From Nemertoderma westbladi (lineage: Eukaryota > Xenacoelomorpha > Nemertodermatida > Nemertodermatidae), in contig JAUCBJ010008094.1 of assembly GCA_032718475.1 (NCBI GenBank), positions 95,770-159,769 of the forward strand: DNA of 64,000 bases, read 5' to 3'. Below the pieces are notes generated by a model. That model was given only the letters and a program-made list of their open reading frames with translations. It did not search any database and had not been told where the DNA came from. Both the position numbers and the translations under genes were made by a program. Positions 46,755 through 59,312 of the stretch are shown here, one piece after another; positions within the stretch are counted from its first letter, which is position 1, and every line of letters begins with the position of its first letter.

Positions 46755-48514
46755 TTTTGTTGACTAGCGACATAGCAATAGCATTCTCAATATATACATG
46801 CTATTAAAAGTTGACCCAGATGAATATCAAATAAATATTTTTATGATCATTATTTCGAAAGTGTCATATTTTTTTGTTATTAATGCACTATTAATCTACC
46901 TTCCCCAGTCGAATCAATACGATTTTAATAATGTAAACCGGATAGGTTCGAATGAATACTGTTTACAGGATTAGGGTGAGGGATGTACCCGCTTAATTAA
47001 TGGAAGGCGGCCTTAATTAATAGGGGGAATTAACACCACAATATTGTTGTATGCTACCGCATACAATAAGCTGTTGTATTATCACCAAATTTAATTTGCT
47101 CTGCTTAATTTGAGTCCACAATACATTATGTATGTGTCAGTGTCATGAAATACCGACAAGATGTATTCATTCAGTATGTTTAATTAATGAAATTGTCTAA
47201 GCGTATGAAGTTTAGGCCTACGTTTATAGATTGTAATTTAAATACCATGACCTGTTTGAATTATTATTGCAATGCAGTATAGTCTATAACATTATAGTAT
47301 AGTGTTTAGTCAATTAATTACACCATGTCCTAGAATAGTGTCGTTATTCAGGTACATCCCCCCCCCCCCCCCCCCCCCCCAATTTTTGTACAAATCTTAA
47401 TGAGATTGCATGACATTTGAAACAGAGATGTTTCACCTCCATCCTCCTCCGTGGGTGAGCCAGAATTTTTATTTTTGCTACAAGTGTTTGAAAAAGGTGT
47501 CTCCGGTGATATTTCACAGGTCACAGTGCAATCATTCTTTAACCTAATAGTGATTTGTAATAGAAAGCTGCCCATGCAAGGACTCCAAATATGTTAAAAT
47601 ATTTGGATTTGGTTGGGAAATAGCTGAGATATGGGCATTCGAATGTTGCATGTATTTGCTTCCCCTGCAGGCCATTTATTTTATTAAATAAAAATACCAT
47701 ATTCGATATTATCCTTTATATTAGCAAGGCCATCGCAATACCAGGCCTGCTCACTACTGTACATTCTAGAATACCTCGATCAGCTGATATAAGAAGTCAT
47801 ACTTTTTGAAATTTTATTATTGCTGTAGGCTAAAATACCATGACTCGACCTGACTAAAATATAATAATCATATCATATATCAAGTTAAAGAAGAAAGGCA
47901 TGGCACTACTATGCTTTGTGTCACTTTTGTCTGTTAGGCTGGTCATTTCGCATAATATCCCCTTAATTACTACTAAATATTTCACCTATCTTTGCCGTGT
48001 TGCATTAAATTAACGTAGTTTTAAGCATAATAGGTAGGATAGATGTATACCAGAAAATTGATTTTATTCCAAAATTTTAACATAACTCAAAGTCGTTAGT
48101 ATTAACAGCGAGTTGTTATTTAGCACTTTACAACTTTTGAGGACATTACAACATTTGGCCTGTACATTTAGTATTGTAGCTGGTGTTAGTAGGCCTAGTT
48201 AAGTAATGACCCCTTAGTGGACATTACTTAACGCCGTCATTGGATTCCACGTAAACAGTAGGTGGTATTTGCCTGGCAGCCAGATAGGCCTACTGCATTA
48301 CCTACCGGTAGGCGGGGTATAGCTATTAATAAACAGTAGTTATAAACAATTAACATGGCTCCAAACGTCACCATAAATATAAACCAACTTATTTATAACA
48401 TAATTTATGTCATTTTTACATTTATTTATACAGCAACTAATATAATTTGTCCAGTTTCTATCACTTATAATATATATACAATCATTTCGTAATGTTACAA
48501 TTTTGGAATAAAAC
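46755..48514. other. Single-copy non-coding DNA
   Basis: AT-rich, no recognised gene. A minus-strand frame at 47348-47575 adjoins the poly-C tract and has no known domain. A short inverted repeat (TTAAGTAATG...CATTACTTAA) lies at about 48200-48231. Confidence 0.45.
47358..47380. repeat. Poly-C tract (23 C)
   Basis: Homopolymer run; the exact length is probably unreliable. Confidence 0.85.
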
Positions 48515-48655
48515 TACATACATACTTTTTGCAAAGTACTTTACAGTGTTCTGATCCTCGTGACTTTATTTTCACTCACTCACTAACGTTTGTTCGTGTA
48601 ACAAAGCCACTCGGATCATCACACTGTAAAGTGCTACTTTACACACAAGTATGTA
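48515..48655. repeat. Imperfect hairpin, MITE-like
   Basis: ACATACATACTTTTTGCAAA...TTTACAGTG on the left pairs imperfectly with CACTGTAAAGTGCTACTTTA...AAGTATGT on the right, with arms of about 47 bp and a short loop. No target duplication noted. Confidence 0.6.
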
Positions 48656-48920
48656 AATAGTTATTCTATGCAAATTTATTATTTTTTAATTCTAGCTTTG
48701 CGTTTTGGGGGGTGTTCCACGGCGCCTAAATTCGCTTTACTACACCGAAATTCTTTGTACCAGGCTGCGAGGGCGATCATGTGGTGGGATGGTGATGGAC
48801 TTTAGGAGAGGACGCATCTCGCGGGCGCGCGCCGCGTGTAGTAAAATTAATGTTTAACCCTTTCTAACACTAAATTTGGTGATTGAAAGATTTTAAATCA
48901 CTACATTTTAGTGATGGAAA

Positions 48921-48968
48921 GTAATAGTGTGCGAAAGTAATAGTGTGCGAAAGTAATAGTGTGCGAAA
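48921..48968. repeat. 16-bp tandem triplet
   Basis: Three exact copies of GTAATAGTGTGCGAAA. Confidence 0.9.
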
Positions 48969-49077
48969 GCTCTTCTTTCTATCACGATGTTTTTTACAAT
49001 TGTAAGTGAGAAATGGAGGCTTTATCAGATAAAGTTATTTTTCGCCTGATCTACGACAGAATATTACGTAACCTTAC

Positions 49078-50040
49078 AGAAGCGATAGGGCCCAGTGGAG
49101 TTGAACCCCAACAGAAGCGATAGGGGCCCGTGGAGTCGAACCCCAACAGAAGCGATAGGGGCCGGTGGAGTCGAACCCCAACAGAACGATAGGGGCCCGT
49201 GGAGTCGAACCCCAACAGAAGCGATAGGGGCCGGTGGAGTCGAACCCCAACAGAACGATAGGGGCCGGTGGAGTCGAACCCCAACAGAACGATAGGGGCC
49301 GGTGGAGTCGAACCCCAACAGAAGCGATAGGGGCCGGTGGAGTCGAACCCCAACAGAAGCGATAGGGGCCGGTGGAGTTGAACCCCAACAGAAGCGATAG
49401 CGGCCCGTGGAGTCGAACCCCAACAGAAGCGATAGGGGCCCGTGGAGTCGAACCCCAACAGAAGCGATAGGGGCCGGTGGAGTCGAACCCCAACAGAAGC
49501 GATAGGGGCCGGTGGAGTCGAACCCCAACAGAAGCGATAGCGGCCCGTGGAGTCGAACCCCAACAGAAGCGATAGCGGCCCGTGGAGTCGAACCCCAACA
49601 GAAGCGATAGGGGCCGGTGGAGTCGAACCCCAACAGAAGCGATAGGGGCCCGTGGAGTCGAACCCCAACAGAAGCGATAGGGGCCGGTGGAGTCGATCCC
49701 CAATAGAAGCGATAGGGCCCAGTGGAGTCGGAGTCGAACCCCAACAGAAGCGATAGCGGCCCGTGGAGTCGAACCCCAACAGAAGCGATAGGGGCCCGTG
49801 GAGTCGAACCCCAACAGAAGCGATAGGGGCCGGTGGAGTCGATCCCCAATAGAAGCGATAGGGCCCAGTGGAGTCGGAGTCGAACCCCAACAGAAGGCCA
49901 AATTTGTAGAGGGGCCGTTGGAGTCAAAACCCAACAGTAGGCCGAGTTCGTAGAGGGGCCGTTGGAGTCGAACCCAAACAGAAGGCCGAGTTCGTAGAGA
50001 GGCCGTTGGAGTCGAACCCCAACAGAAGGCCGAGTTCGTA
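49078..50040. repeat. 35-bp array carrying a Pol III B-box in most units
   Basis: About 27 units of AACAGAAGCGATAGGGGCCG plus GTGGAGTCGAACCCC. On the minus strand most units contain GGTTCGACTCC, a perfect match to the B-box consensus GGTTCGANTCC, inside GGGGTTCGACTCCA as in a tRNA T-arm. No A-box is seen in the unit. The last four units have a different spacer (AGGCCGAGTTCGTAGAGGGG). Minus-strand frames of 280-330 codons are repeat artefacts. Confidence 0.93.
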
Positions 50041-51056
50041 GCTGTGATAATTTTTTCCATACAGGATGAGGATCATGTTTTATTGAAGTGCAGGAGTGCA
50101 GCCTTACATATCGGTTATGTGTCGACTATCGACTACTGTATGGGTTATGTTGGTTTGTCTGTAAGCGATTTATTTAATAACGGAACTTATTGGAATAAGT
50201 TGTTTACATTATGTATGAGGACCAGAAGTTATTTTCATTGAACAAATATTGTTAAAACGTTTGCTAACTTGCTGTACTCCAATAATATTTCGTGCTAATT
50301 GGTGTTATTATATACAATATTTCGATAAATTTGTCAATAAACATATACTACTGCCACAAACCCGTTTTTCTCGTCCTAGTATATATATATGCCCTACAAT
50401 CTATACAATCCGGTACTTCTATTTCCATTTTTCATACCCATAATTAATTACTCACACTTCAGCTGACACCTCACATTCGTCACGTTTATTGCTCCTCGGT
50501 TATTGGCGTTTTTCTATTATAGTAACGTAGTTGATATATATTGCTCACAGCTACCACGATAGATAACATTACATAAACGAACATTTGGAAACTTGAGCGG
50601 GGGAAGGTTCATAATTTTGAGTTAGTAATCGTAACATATGTTTGGTCACTTACGTTAAGTTGTAGGTTGTAGATACGGTATAGGAAGAAATAGAGCAAGG
50701 ACACTATGATAATGTTAGAAGCTTCAATAGAAATTATTTATCCAATAGAAACCGCTTTGTTAATTGATCAACCAATAGAAAGTTTCCATAACTGGAGTTT
50801 TGATGAAAAACAGTTTTTCGTATTCTATTTAGTTATTCTGAAAGTATGGATTATTTAAATAAGAAAGACTATTTCTACGGGTGGATTTTTATTCGTTATT
50901 ACAGTAAACAGTTAATTTCTAGTTTGATTTGTAATAAATTATATATCGAAAGTTAGTCAGTAAAATTTTACACAGAAACGGCCGGGCCGTAAAATTTAAA
51001 GGTTCAATCATTACAAATCTAATAATTAACAATATTAAATTTGATTATATTTGAAG
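50041..51056. other. AT-rich upstream region of the signal-peptide exon
   Basis: No repeat or further exon recognised. It should contain the promoter and 5' UTR of the exon at 51057, but I cannot pick a defined core element. Confidence 0.45.
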
Positions 51057-51148
51057 ATGTCAAAGTTACTGAGTTTATCGGTAGTTGTTTTAGTGGTTGC
51101 CCTGTTTCTCGCCTCAACGGACGCCGAACATGCCAGCATTATCAACAG
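51057..51148 (+). CDS. First exon of a secreted or membrane protein (signal peptide)
   Basis: The frame reads MSKLLSLSVVVLVVALFLAS then TDAEHASIIN(R). It shows a basic n-region, a hydrophobic core of about 14 residues and a likely signal-peptidase site after TDA. It ends exactly at a good donor (AACAG|GTAAATC). No downstream exon is recognisable in this window; the intron opens into 3.7 kb of tandem repeats. The mature protein cannot be identified from the few residues after the cleavage site. Confidence 0.65.
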
Positions 51149-51282
51149 GTAAATCGTATAAATATTGGATAGGGCGGGATTCTCTAATGGAGAATGTCAA
51201 ACTGTCTAATTTCAAACATGAAATTCAGAAATGAATAATCGACATTTTATTTGTCATGATTACTATACATCTAAATATATAC

Positions 51283-52434
51283 TATACAACTAACTTATAC
51301 AACTAACTATACAACTAACTATACAACTAACTATACAACTAACTATACAAATAACTATACAACTAACTATACAACTAACTATACAACTAACTATACAACT
51401 AACTATACAACTAACTATACAACTAACTATACAACTAACTATACAACTAACTATACAACTAACTACACAACTAACTATACAACTAACTATACAACTAACT
51501 ATACAACTAACTATACAACTAACTATACAACTAACTATACAACTAACTATACAACTAACTATACAACTAACTATACAAATAACTATACAACTAACTATAC
51601 AACTAACTATACAACTAACTATACAACTAACTATACAACTAACTATACAACTAACTATACAACTAACTATACAACTAACTATACAACTGACTATACAACT
51701 AACTATACAACTAACTATACAACTAACTATACAACTAACTATACAACTAACTATACAACTAACTATACAACTAACTATACAACTAACTACACAACTAACT
51801 ATACAACTAACTATACAACTAACTATACAACTAACTAACTATACAACTAACTATACAACTACCTATACAACTAACTATACAACTAACTATTCAACTAACT
51901 ATACAACTAACTATACAACTAACTATACAACTAACTATACAACTAACTATACAACTAACTAACTATACAACTAACTATACAACTAACTATACAACTAACT
52001 ATACAACTAACTATACAACTAACGATACAACTAACTATACAACTAACTATACAACTAACTATACAACTAACTATACAACTAACTATACAACTAACTATAC
52101 AACTAACTATACAACTGACTATACAACTAACTATACAACTAACTATACAACTAACTATACAACTAACTATACAACTAACTATACAACTAACTATACAACT
52201 AACTATACAACTAACTATACAACTGACTTATACAACTAACTATATAACTAACTATACAACTGACTTATACAACTAACTATACAACTAACTATACAACTAA
52301 CTATACAACTGACTTATACAACTAACTATACAACTGACTTATACAACTAAGTATACAACTAACTATACAACTAACTATACAACTAACTATACAACTAACT
52401 ATACAACTAACTATACAACTAACTATACAACTAA
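51283..52434. repeat. 12-bp minisatellite (TATACAACTAAC)
   Basis: About 96 near-perfect units with rare single-base variants and a few 4-bp extensions (CTAACTAAC at 51835 and 51957). It starts 134 bp after the signal-peptide exon donor. Confidence 0.97.
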
Positions 52435-55010
52435 CACCTCTACGTACGCACAACCATAGGACTACCAAGACAAGCACCTCAACGTAGCACAACCATAGGA
52501 CTAACAAGACCAGCAAGCACCTCAACGTACGCACAACCACAGGACTACCAAGACAAGCACCTCAACGTACGCACAACCACAGGACTACCAAGACAAGCAC
52601 CTCAACGTACGTACAACCATAGGACTAACAAGGCCAGCACCTCAGCGTACGCACAACCATAGGACTACCAAGACAAGCACCTCAACGTACGCACAACCAT
52701 AGGACTACCAAGACCAGCACCTCAACGTACGCACAACCATAGGACTAACAAGGCCAGCACCTCAGCGTACGCACAACCATAGGACTACCAAGACGAGCAT
52801 CTCAACGTACGCACAACCATAGGACAACCAAGACAAGCACCTCAACGTACGCACAACCATAGGACTACCAAGACAAGCACCTCAACGTACGCACAACCAT
52901 AGGACTACCAAGACCAGCACCTCAACGTACGCACAACCATAGGATTAACAAGACCAATACTTCAAAGAACGCACAACCATAGGACTAACAAGACCAAAAC
53001 CTCAACGAACGCACAACCATAGGACTAACAAGACCAACACCTCACCGAACGCACAACCACAGGACTACCAAGACAAGCACCTCAACGTACGCACAACCAT
53101 AGGACTAACAAGGCCAGCACCTCAGCGTACGCACAACCATAGGACTACCGAGACCAGCACCTCAACGTACGCACAACCATAGGACTAACAAGGCCAGCAC
53201 CTCAGCGTACGCACAACCATAGGATTACCAAGACCAGCACTTCAACGTACGCACAACCATAGGACTAACAAGGCCAGCACCTCAGCGTACGCACAACCAT
53301 AGGACTACCAAGACAAGCATCTCAACGTACGCACAACCATAGGACAACCAAGACAAGCACCTCAACGTATGCACAACCATAGGACTAACAAGACCAGCAC
53401 CTCAACGTAAGCACAACCATAGGACTAACAAGACCAGCACCAGCACCTAAACGTACGCACAACCATAGGACTACCACGACCAGCACCTCAACGTAGCACA
53501 ACCATAGGACTAACAAGACCAGCACCTCAGCGTACGCACAACCATAGGACTAACAAGGCCAGCACCTCAACGAACGCACAACCACAGGACTACCAAGACA
53601 AGCACCTCAACGTACGCACAACCATAGGACTAACAAGGCCAGCACCTCAGCGTACGCACAACCATAGGACTACCAAGACCAGCACCTCAACGTACGCACA
53701 ACCATAGGACTAACAAGGCCAGCACCTCAGCGTACGCACAACCATAGGACTACCAAGACCAGCACCTCAACGTACGCACAACCATAGGACTAACAAGGCC
53801 AGCACCTCAGCGTACGCACAACCATAGGACTACCAAGACAAGCATCTCAACGTACGCACAACCATAGGACAACCAAGACAAGCACCTCAACGTATGCACA
53901 ACCATAGGACTAACAAGACCAGCACCTCAACGTAAGCACAACCATAGGACTAACAAGACCAGCACCAGCACCTAAACGTACGCACAACCATAGGACTACC
54001 ACGACCAGCACCTCAACGTAGCACAAACATAGGACTAACAAGACCAGCATCTCAGCGTACGCACAACCATAGGACTAACAAGGCCAGCACCTCAACGAAC
54101 GCACAACCATAGGACTAACAAGACCAGCACCTCAACAAACGCACAACCATAGGACTAACAAGACCAGCACCTCAACGTAAGCACAACCATAGGAATAACA
54201 AGACCAGCACCAGCACCTAAACGTACGCACAACCATAGGACTAATAAGACCAGCACCTCAACGTACGCACAACCATAGGACTAACAAGACCAGCTCCAGC
54301 ACCTAAACGTACGCACAACCATAGGACTACCACGACCAGCACCTCAACGTAGCACAACCATAGGACTAACAAGACCAACACCTCAACGAACGCACAACCA
54401 TAGGACTAACAAGACCAACACCTCAACGAACGCACAACCATAGGACTAACAAGACCAGCACATCAACGTACACACAACCATAGGACTAACAAGACCAACA
54501 CCTCAACGAACGCACAACCATAGGACTAACAAGACCAACACCTCAACGAACGCACAACCATAGGACTAACAAGACCAGCACCAGCACCTAAACGTACGCA
54601 CAACCATAGGACTAGTAAGACCAACACCTCAACGAACGTACAACCATAGGACTACCAAGACCAGCACCTCAGCGTACGCACAACCATAGGACGACCAAGA
54701 CCAGCACCAGCACCTCAGCGTACGCACAACCATAGGACTACCAAGACCAGCACATCAGCGTACGCACAACCATAGGACAAACAAGACCAGCACCAGCACC
54801 TCCGCGTATGCACAACCATAGGACTAACAAGACCAGCACCTCAGCGTACGCACAACCATAGGACTACCAAGACCAGCTCCTGAACCTCAGCGTATGCACA
54901 ACCATAGGACTAACAAGACCAGCACCTCAGCGTACGCACAACCATAGGACTACCAAGACCAGCTCCAGAACCTCAGCGTACGCACAACCATAGGACTAAC
55001 AAGGTTGTAT
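52434..55010. repeat. 40-bp minisatellite (CACCTCAACGTACGCACAAC + CATAGGACTAACAAGACCAG)
   Basis: About 64 units adjoining the 12-bp array with no spacer. Two subtypes (ACCAAGACAAGCACCTCAACG and AACAAGGCCAGCACCTCAGCG) alternate. A block with AACGTAAGCACAACC and a CACGACC unit recurs near 53400 and 53930. A few units have a 6-bp insertion (CAGCAC). Confidence 0.96.
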
Positions 55011-56291
55011 TCATACTTAACCAGCACCATTCAGCTGAGGATAGTATCCTCTTGGAAAACGAAATTAATTATGGTTAAGTAGGAAACGTAGCATGCGAGC
55101 TATCTGTTGGGCATGCGAGCTATCTGTTGGGCATGCGAGCTATCTGTTGGGGGTGAATGGACAGCGTGGCTGATGCTGGGGTCCTCTCCACAAGTGGCAT
55201 CTGCCAGTTCATGTGGAACTGGGGGTGTATAATATGTCAACCACATATACTAGTCATTGCGATAGTAGCCATTCGGGTGTAAACATTAGGGTAACTTATG
55301 TATAAAGTCCAAACTACATTCTAACTCAGGCAAAACGAAACCAGTCGTTGCAAGTATCACAAATGAAGTGTTGTAAGTAAAGCCACAGTACCATACAATT
55401 ATAGTTTAATTACTCATGTAAAATCTGAGTCAATTGACGTATTCTAGGGAATCTAACGCTATTTTAATTACAGTATTAGTATATGAGTATTACCATGGAA
55501 ACTGGGAAGTATTATTTACTTGAGATAGGCCTATACTTAAATACAATTAGGGAGAATGGTTACTTAGAGCTAAGGAAGTCTCTAGATATTGACGAAAATT
55601 AAACTATTATCAATATTGTCTTGCACTTTAGAACCAATAACATTCTCGACCACTCCAAAGAATTTCAAAGAAAGCTGATAAAATATAAATAATGAAAAAA
55701 TACTGTCATGAATCATTTAGAAAATGAACAAATAAACAAGGCAATTTATTTAATGAAAATCAGATGGCCCCCTCTTTATCGCAGAGCAAATAAATATTGA
55801 TAAATTTTGTCCATAAGCTACAGTATGTCTATCACTTTAAACTTCAAGCAGTGAAAGATATCACATATATATACCACACACGTCACTTATTGGGCGTGAA
55901 ACATGGAACACTCAAGAACTACTTCTGAAAAATACGGCACTTTTGTCATCGATGTGATTCATACGTTTCTAGAAACGCTGAGGGCAGCGTGAAACGAACC
56001 TGCTAACTACAGGCCGAACTCCAGCAACTCGTCTCTATTACAAGCCCAAGTTATTGCGCTCGTCCTGTACATATCGTCATATAGGTGTAGCTTACAACAT
56101 TCCACTACCGGTTTATTGTGTTCAATAATATGATATGATGAGTTCAATATAAACCATCTATTCTATAAACAGATGGTTTATTTTATAGGAATATTATGTA
56201 GTTAGCGCAGTACACGTTTTCATTATAAGCCTCGTTGTCCTCATAGAAGCATAAAGAACCTAAAAGCCCCATGAATTTACCGTGAGAAAAC
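55011..56291. other. Single-copy DNA with a small tandem triplet
   Basis: Three copies of GCATGCGAGCTATCTGTTGG at 55091-55150. An imperfect inverted pair (TACTTAACCAGC / GGTTAAGTA) occurs at about 55013 and 55074. No exon recognised. Confidence 0.5.
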
Positions 56292-57522
56292 ATGGAAATA
56301 TACATAGAGAAACTACTGCGTAAGAGCCAAAACGGATTTCGACCAAGTAGGTCGACAATAGCTCAGATACTTGCACTACGGAGACTGATTGAAGGAATTA
56401 AGTCAAAGAATCTCCCCACAGTCATGACTTTTGTGGATTTCAAGAAGGCATTCGACTCCATCCATAGAGGCAAAATGCTTGAAATCCTAAGAGCTTATGG
56501 AATACCAGAAGTAATTGTTGCTGGCATTGGATTGTTATATTGTGACACAGAAGGGCAGGTACTCTCACCAGATGGTGAAGCGGAGTGTTTCTCAATCCTG
56601 GCTGGCGTACTGCAAGGTGACACATTAGCACCATTACTGTTTGTAATAATTGTGCTGGATTACATGAGGACGGCCACAAGGGTGAAGATCTGGGATTCAC
56701 ACTTCAAGAACGCAGAAGTAGTAGATATCCGGCAACTACAGTCACAGACACCGACTTTGCGGATGACATCGCCCTGCTCTCTAATACCCTAGCAGATGCA
56801 CAGTTTCTACTAAATAAAGTAGAGAGGGCTGCTAAGGAGGTTGTATTCCTTATAAATGCTACCAAGACCGAATTCATGGCCTTTAATGTTGATGGAAACT
56901 TGACAACCATTGATAATAATCAACTAACGAAGGTCGACGACTTCCAGTACCTTGGATCATGGATAGAGAGTAGCAAAAAGGATATAGAAGTTAGGAAAGC
57001 AAAGGCTCGGGTAGCTCTATCAAAAATGGATACCATCTGGAAATTAGATCTCCCCAGGCACCTGAAGACTAAGTTATTTCGAGCCACAGTGGAAAGTGTA
57101 TTTTTATACGGGGGTAGACCTGGACACTGACTAAATCAATTGAACAATGAATTGATGGTTGCTACATAAGACTACTAAGGGCAGCCCTAAACATCAGCTG
57201 GAGACAACACATGACAAATGCCGAGCTTTATGGTACAATACCACCAGTATCAACCACCCTCCGTGAACACAGATTAAGATTCAGTGGGCACTGTTGGCGA
57301 AGTAAAGACGAGGTCATACCAGATCTACTTCTCTGGCAACCAACTCATGGAAAGCGTAGTCGTGGACGATCGGCCATAACATATACAGATCAACTTGAAA
57401 GGGATACTGAACTTGGGAGAAACGAAATTGCGACAACTATGGAGAATCGGGAAGCCTGGAAGGATCTCATTTCCACTGTCCGAGTTCGCTCGACCTAGTA
57501 GTAGTAGTAGTAGTAGTAACAT
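56292..57522 (+). pseudogene. Non-LTR retrotransposon (LINE) reverse transcriptase, 5'-truncated and frameshifted
   Basis: The reverse transcriptase opens at its finger region: SQNGFRPSRSTIAQILALRR, TFVDFKKAFDSIHRGKM (motif A Asp), GVLQGDTLAPLLF (motif B). A frameshift near 56680-56740 moves the catalytic DFADDIALLS to another frame (56755-56784). It continues KVDDFQYLGSWIESSKKDI and VESVFLYGG. A second break near 57116 (one base missing relative to the copy at 57913) is followed by RLLRAALNISWRQHM, FSGHCWRSKDEVIPDLLLW and GKRSRGR. It ends in a TAG-triplet tail at 57498-57522. The endonuclease half is absent. Short-repeat tails fit RTE-like LINEs, but the clade is not certain. Confidence 0.88.
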
Positions 57523-57912
57523 AGAAAACATTGTAGGAGGCGGTAACCGTGACAAAGTGCACAAAAGAAGTGAAATGTGATAGTAAAAATTTCATAGGCC
57601 AAGGTTATCACGACACTATTGGTTTCACAGAAGGGGGTTTTGCCCTGCGGTAAGTTTGATTGACAGTTTGATTGGATGTACAGTAGCTTCTCAGTTAAAC
57701 ATTTAATCGGTTTCATATATATATGTTAGTTATACAAAGCAGAAAAGATTTCAAGGCAGAAAGATCCCGGTATGTCGATTTATTTTCAGGTTTATCACTT
57801 TTTGGTTAGTTTGATATCAACTTTTTACGTGGCGAAACTCAAATTCACCAGCCCTTTTCTAAATTATGGGCTAGGCCAATAACTACTACTAGGATCGGCA
57901 TGTTGCGTTGCA
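57523..57912. other. Spacer between two LINE fragments
   Basis: No gene or repeat recognised. Confidence 0.5.
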
Positions 57913-58073
57913 TTATACGGGGGTGAGACCTGAACACTGACTAAATCACTTGAACAACTAATTGATGGTTGCTACACAAGACTACTAAGGGCAGCCCTAA
58001 ACATCAGCTGGAGACAACACATGACAAACGCCGAGCATTATGGTACAATACCACCTGTATCAACCACCCTCCA

Positions 58074-59165
58074 CGAACTTTGTTCCAATGGTTGCGAACT
58101 TTGTTCCAATAGTTGCGAACTTTGTTCCAATCAACTTGATATTTTAAAAATTACCTTTGATATTTCAAGTACTAAATGATATAATATAATAAAGTTTTGC
58201 GCAAAATATAATAATACAAGTTTTGACAGTCTGGAAGCATTGGGTACTTTTAGAAGGATAAGGACACGTCTGTGCTAATTGGCCAGTTAAACAGACTGAG
58301 GCAATGGGACAATATTACACTGCAATTGTCTACCACTGTCTCTTCTTAATTAATAAAGATCCCGTCAGAGTCTAGCAATTTACAAATAGGTACTTTCAGA
58401 CTTCACCCGTGTGATAATGCAAGCTCATGTGATCCGGACGAAACTTGTCGATTCTCTATAAAGATCATCCCACACCATATTATAGTCTTTACATCATACA
58501 TCTCGCCTCACACTATAGGCTTAATCTGATAAGTTATGGACTACAACACTGAAGAAAATAGTTGGTAGTATAATCTATTTGTAATCGTATGCCGGTACTC
58601 TTACGTTAGTCAATATAAACTTACGGGGTAGGGTTCATTGGAACAAAGTTCGCATCCTATTGGAACAAAGTTCGCAACTATTGGAACAAAGTTCGCAACT
58701 ATTGGAACAAAGTTCGCAACTATTGGAACAAAGTTCGCAACTATTGGAACAAAGTTCGCAACTATTGGAACAAAGTTCGCAACTATTGGAACAAAGTTCG
58801 CAACTATTGGAACAAAGTTCGCAACTATTGGAACAAAGTTCGCAACTATTGGAACAAAGTTCGCAACTATTGGAACAAAGTTCGCAACTATTGGAACAAA
58901 GTTAGCAACTATTGGAACAAAGTTCGCAACTATTGGAACAAAGTTCGCAACTATTGGAACAAAGTTCGCAACTATTGGAACAAAGTTCGCAACTATTGGA
59001 ACAAAGTTCGCAACTATTGGAACAAAGTTCGCAACTATTGGAACAAAGTTAGCAACTATTGGAACAAAGTTCGCAACTATTGGAACAAAGTTCGCAACTA
59101 TTGTAACAAAGTTCGCAACTATTGGAACAAAGTTCCGCAACCCATTGGAATAAAGTTCGCGAAAG
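58074..59165. mobile_element. Foldback-like insertion whose inverted ends are 21-bp tandem arrays
   Basis: The left end CGAACTTTGTTCCAATGG has about three 21-bp units. The right end CCATTGGAATAAAGTTCG closes an array of about 25 units in inverse orientation. The 0.5-kb centre (58131-58636) has no open frame of note. It interrupts a LINE copy. No clear target duplication; the flank seems to have lost bases. Confidence 0.75.
58637..59161. repeat. 21-bp minisatellite (TTGGAACAAAGTTCGCAACTA, 21-bp period)
   Basis: About 25 almost identical units (key bases GGAACAAAGTTCGCAAC). A 21-bp period keeps several frames open on both strands; none is a gene. Confidence 0.96.
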
Positions 59166-59312
59166 TAGGTTTTGGAACAAAGTACCGTACACGGCTTGAA
59201 ATGGATACTGAACTTGAGTGAAACGAAATTGCAACAACTATGGAGAATCGGGCGGGAAGCAAGGAAGGATCTCGTTTCCACTGTCTGAGTTCGCTCGACT
59301 TAGTAGTAGTAG

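Larger units (their letters stand above)
57913..59312 (+). mobile_element. Second LINE 3' fragment, split by an insertion
   Basis: 57913-58076 matches 57105-57268 of the first copy (same CTAAACATCAGCTGGAGACA block). 59190-59312 matches the 3' end of the first copy (GATACTGAACTTGAG, CAACTATGGAGAATCGGG) and ends in the same TAG-triplet tail. About 1.1 kb of unrelated DNA with 21-bp arrays lies between, and about 110 bp of LINE sequence is missing at the break. Confidence 0.85.

Noticed and set aside
47348-47575. Minus-strand frame ending in poly-glycine
   Set aside because: The glycine run is the poly-C tract; the remaining 60 residues match nothing I recognise.
49078-50040. Tandem tRNA genes
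   Set aside because: Only the B-box/T-arm is present; no A-box, anticodon arm or acceptor stem can be built from 35 bp.
49051-50060. Minus-strand frames of about 280-330 codons (RPLSLLLGFDSTG)
   Set aside because: 35-bp array artefacts.
58610-59281. Frames of NFVPIVA or IGTKFAT repeats
   Set aside because: 21-bp array artefacts spanning a transposon end.
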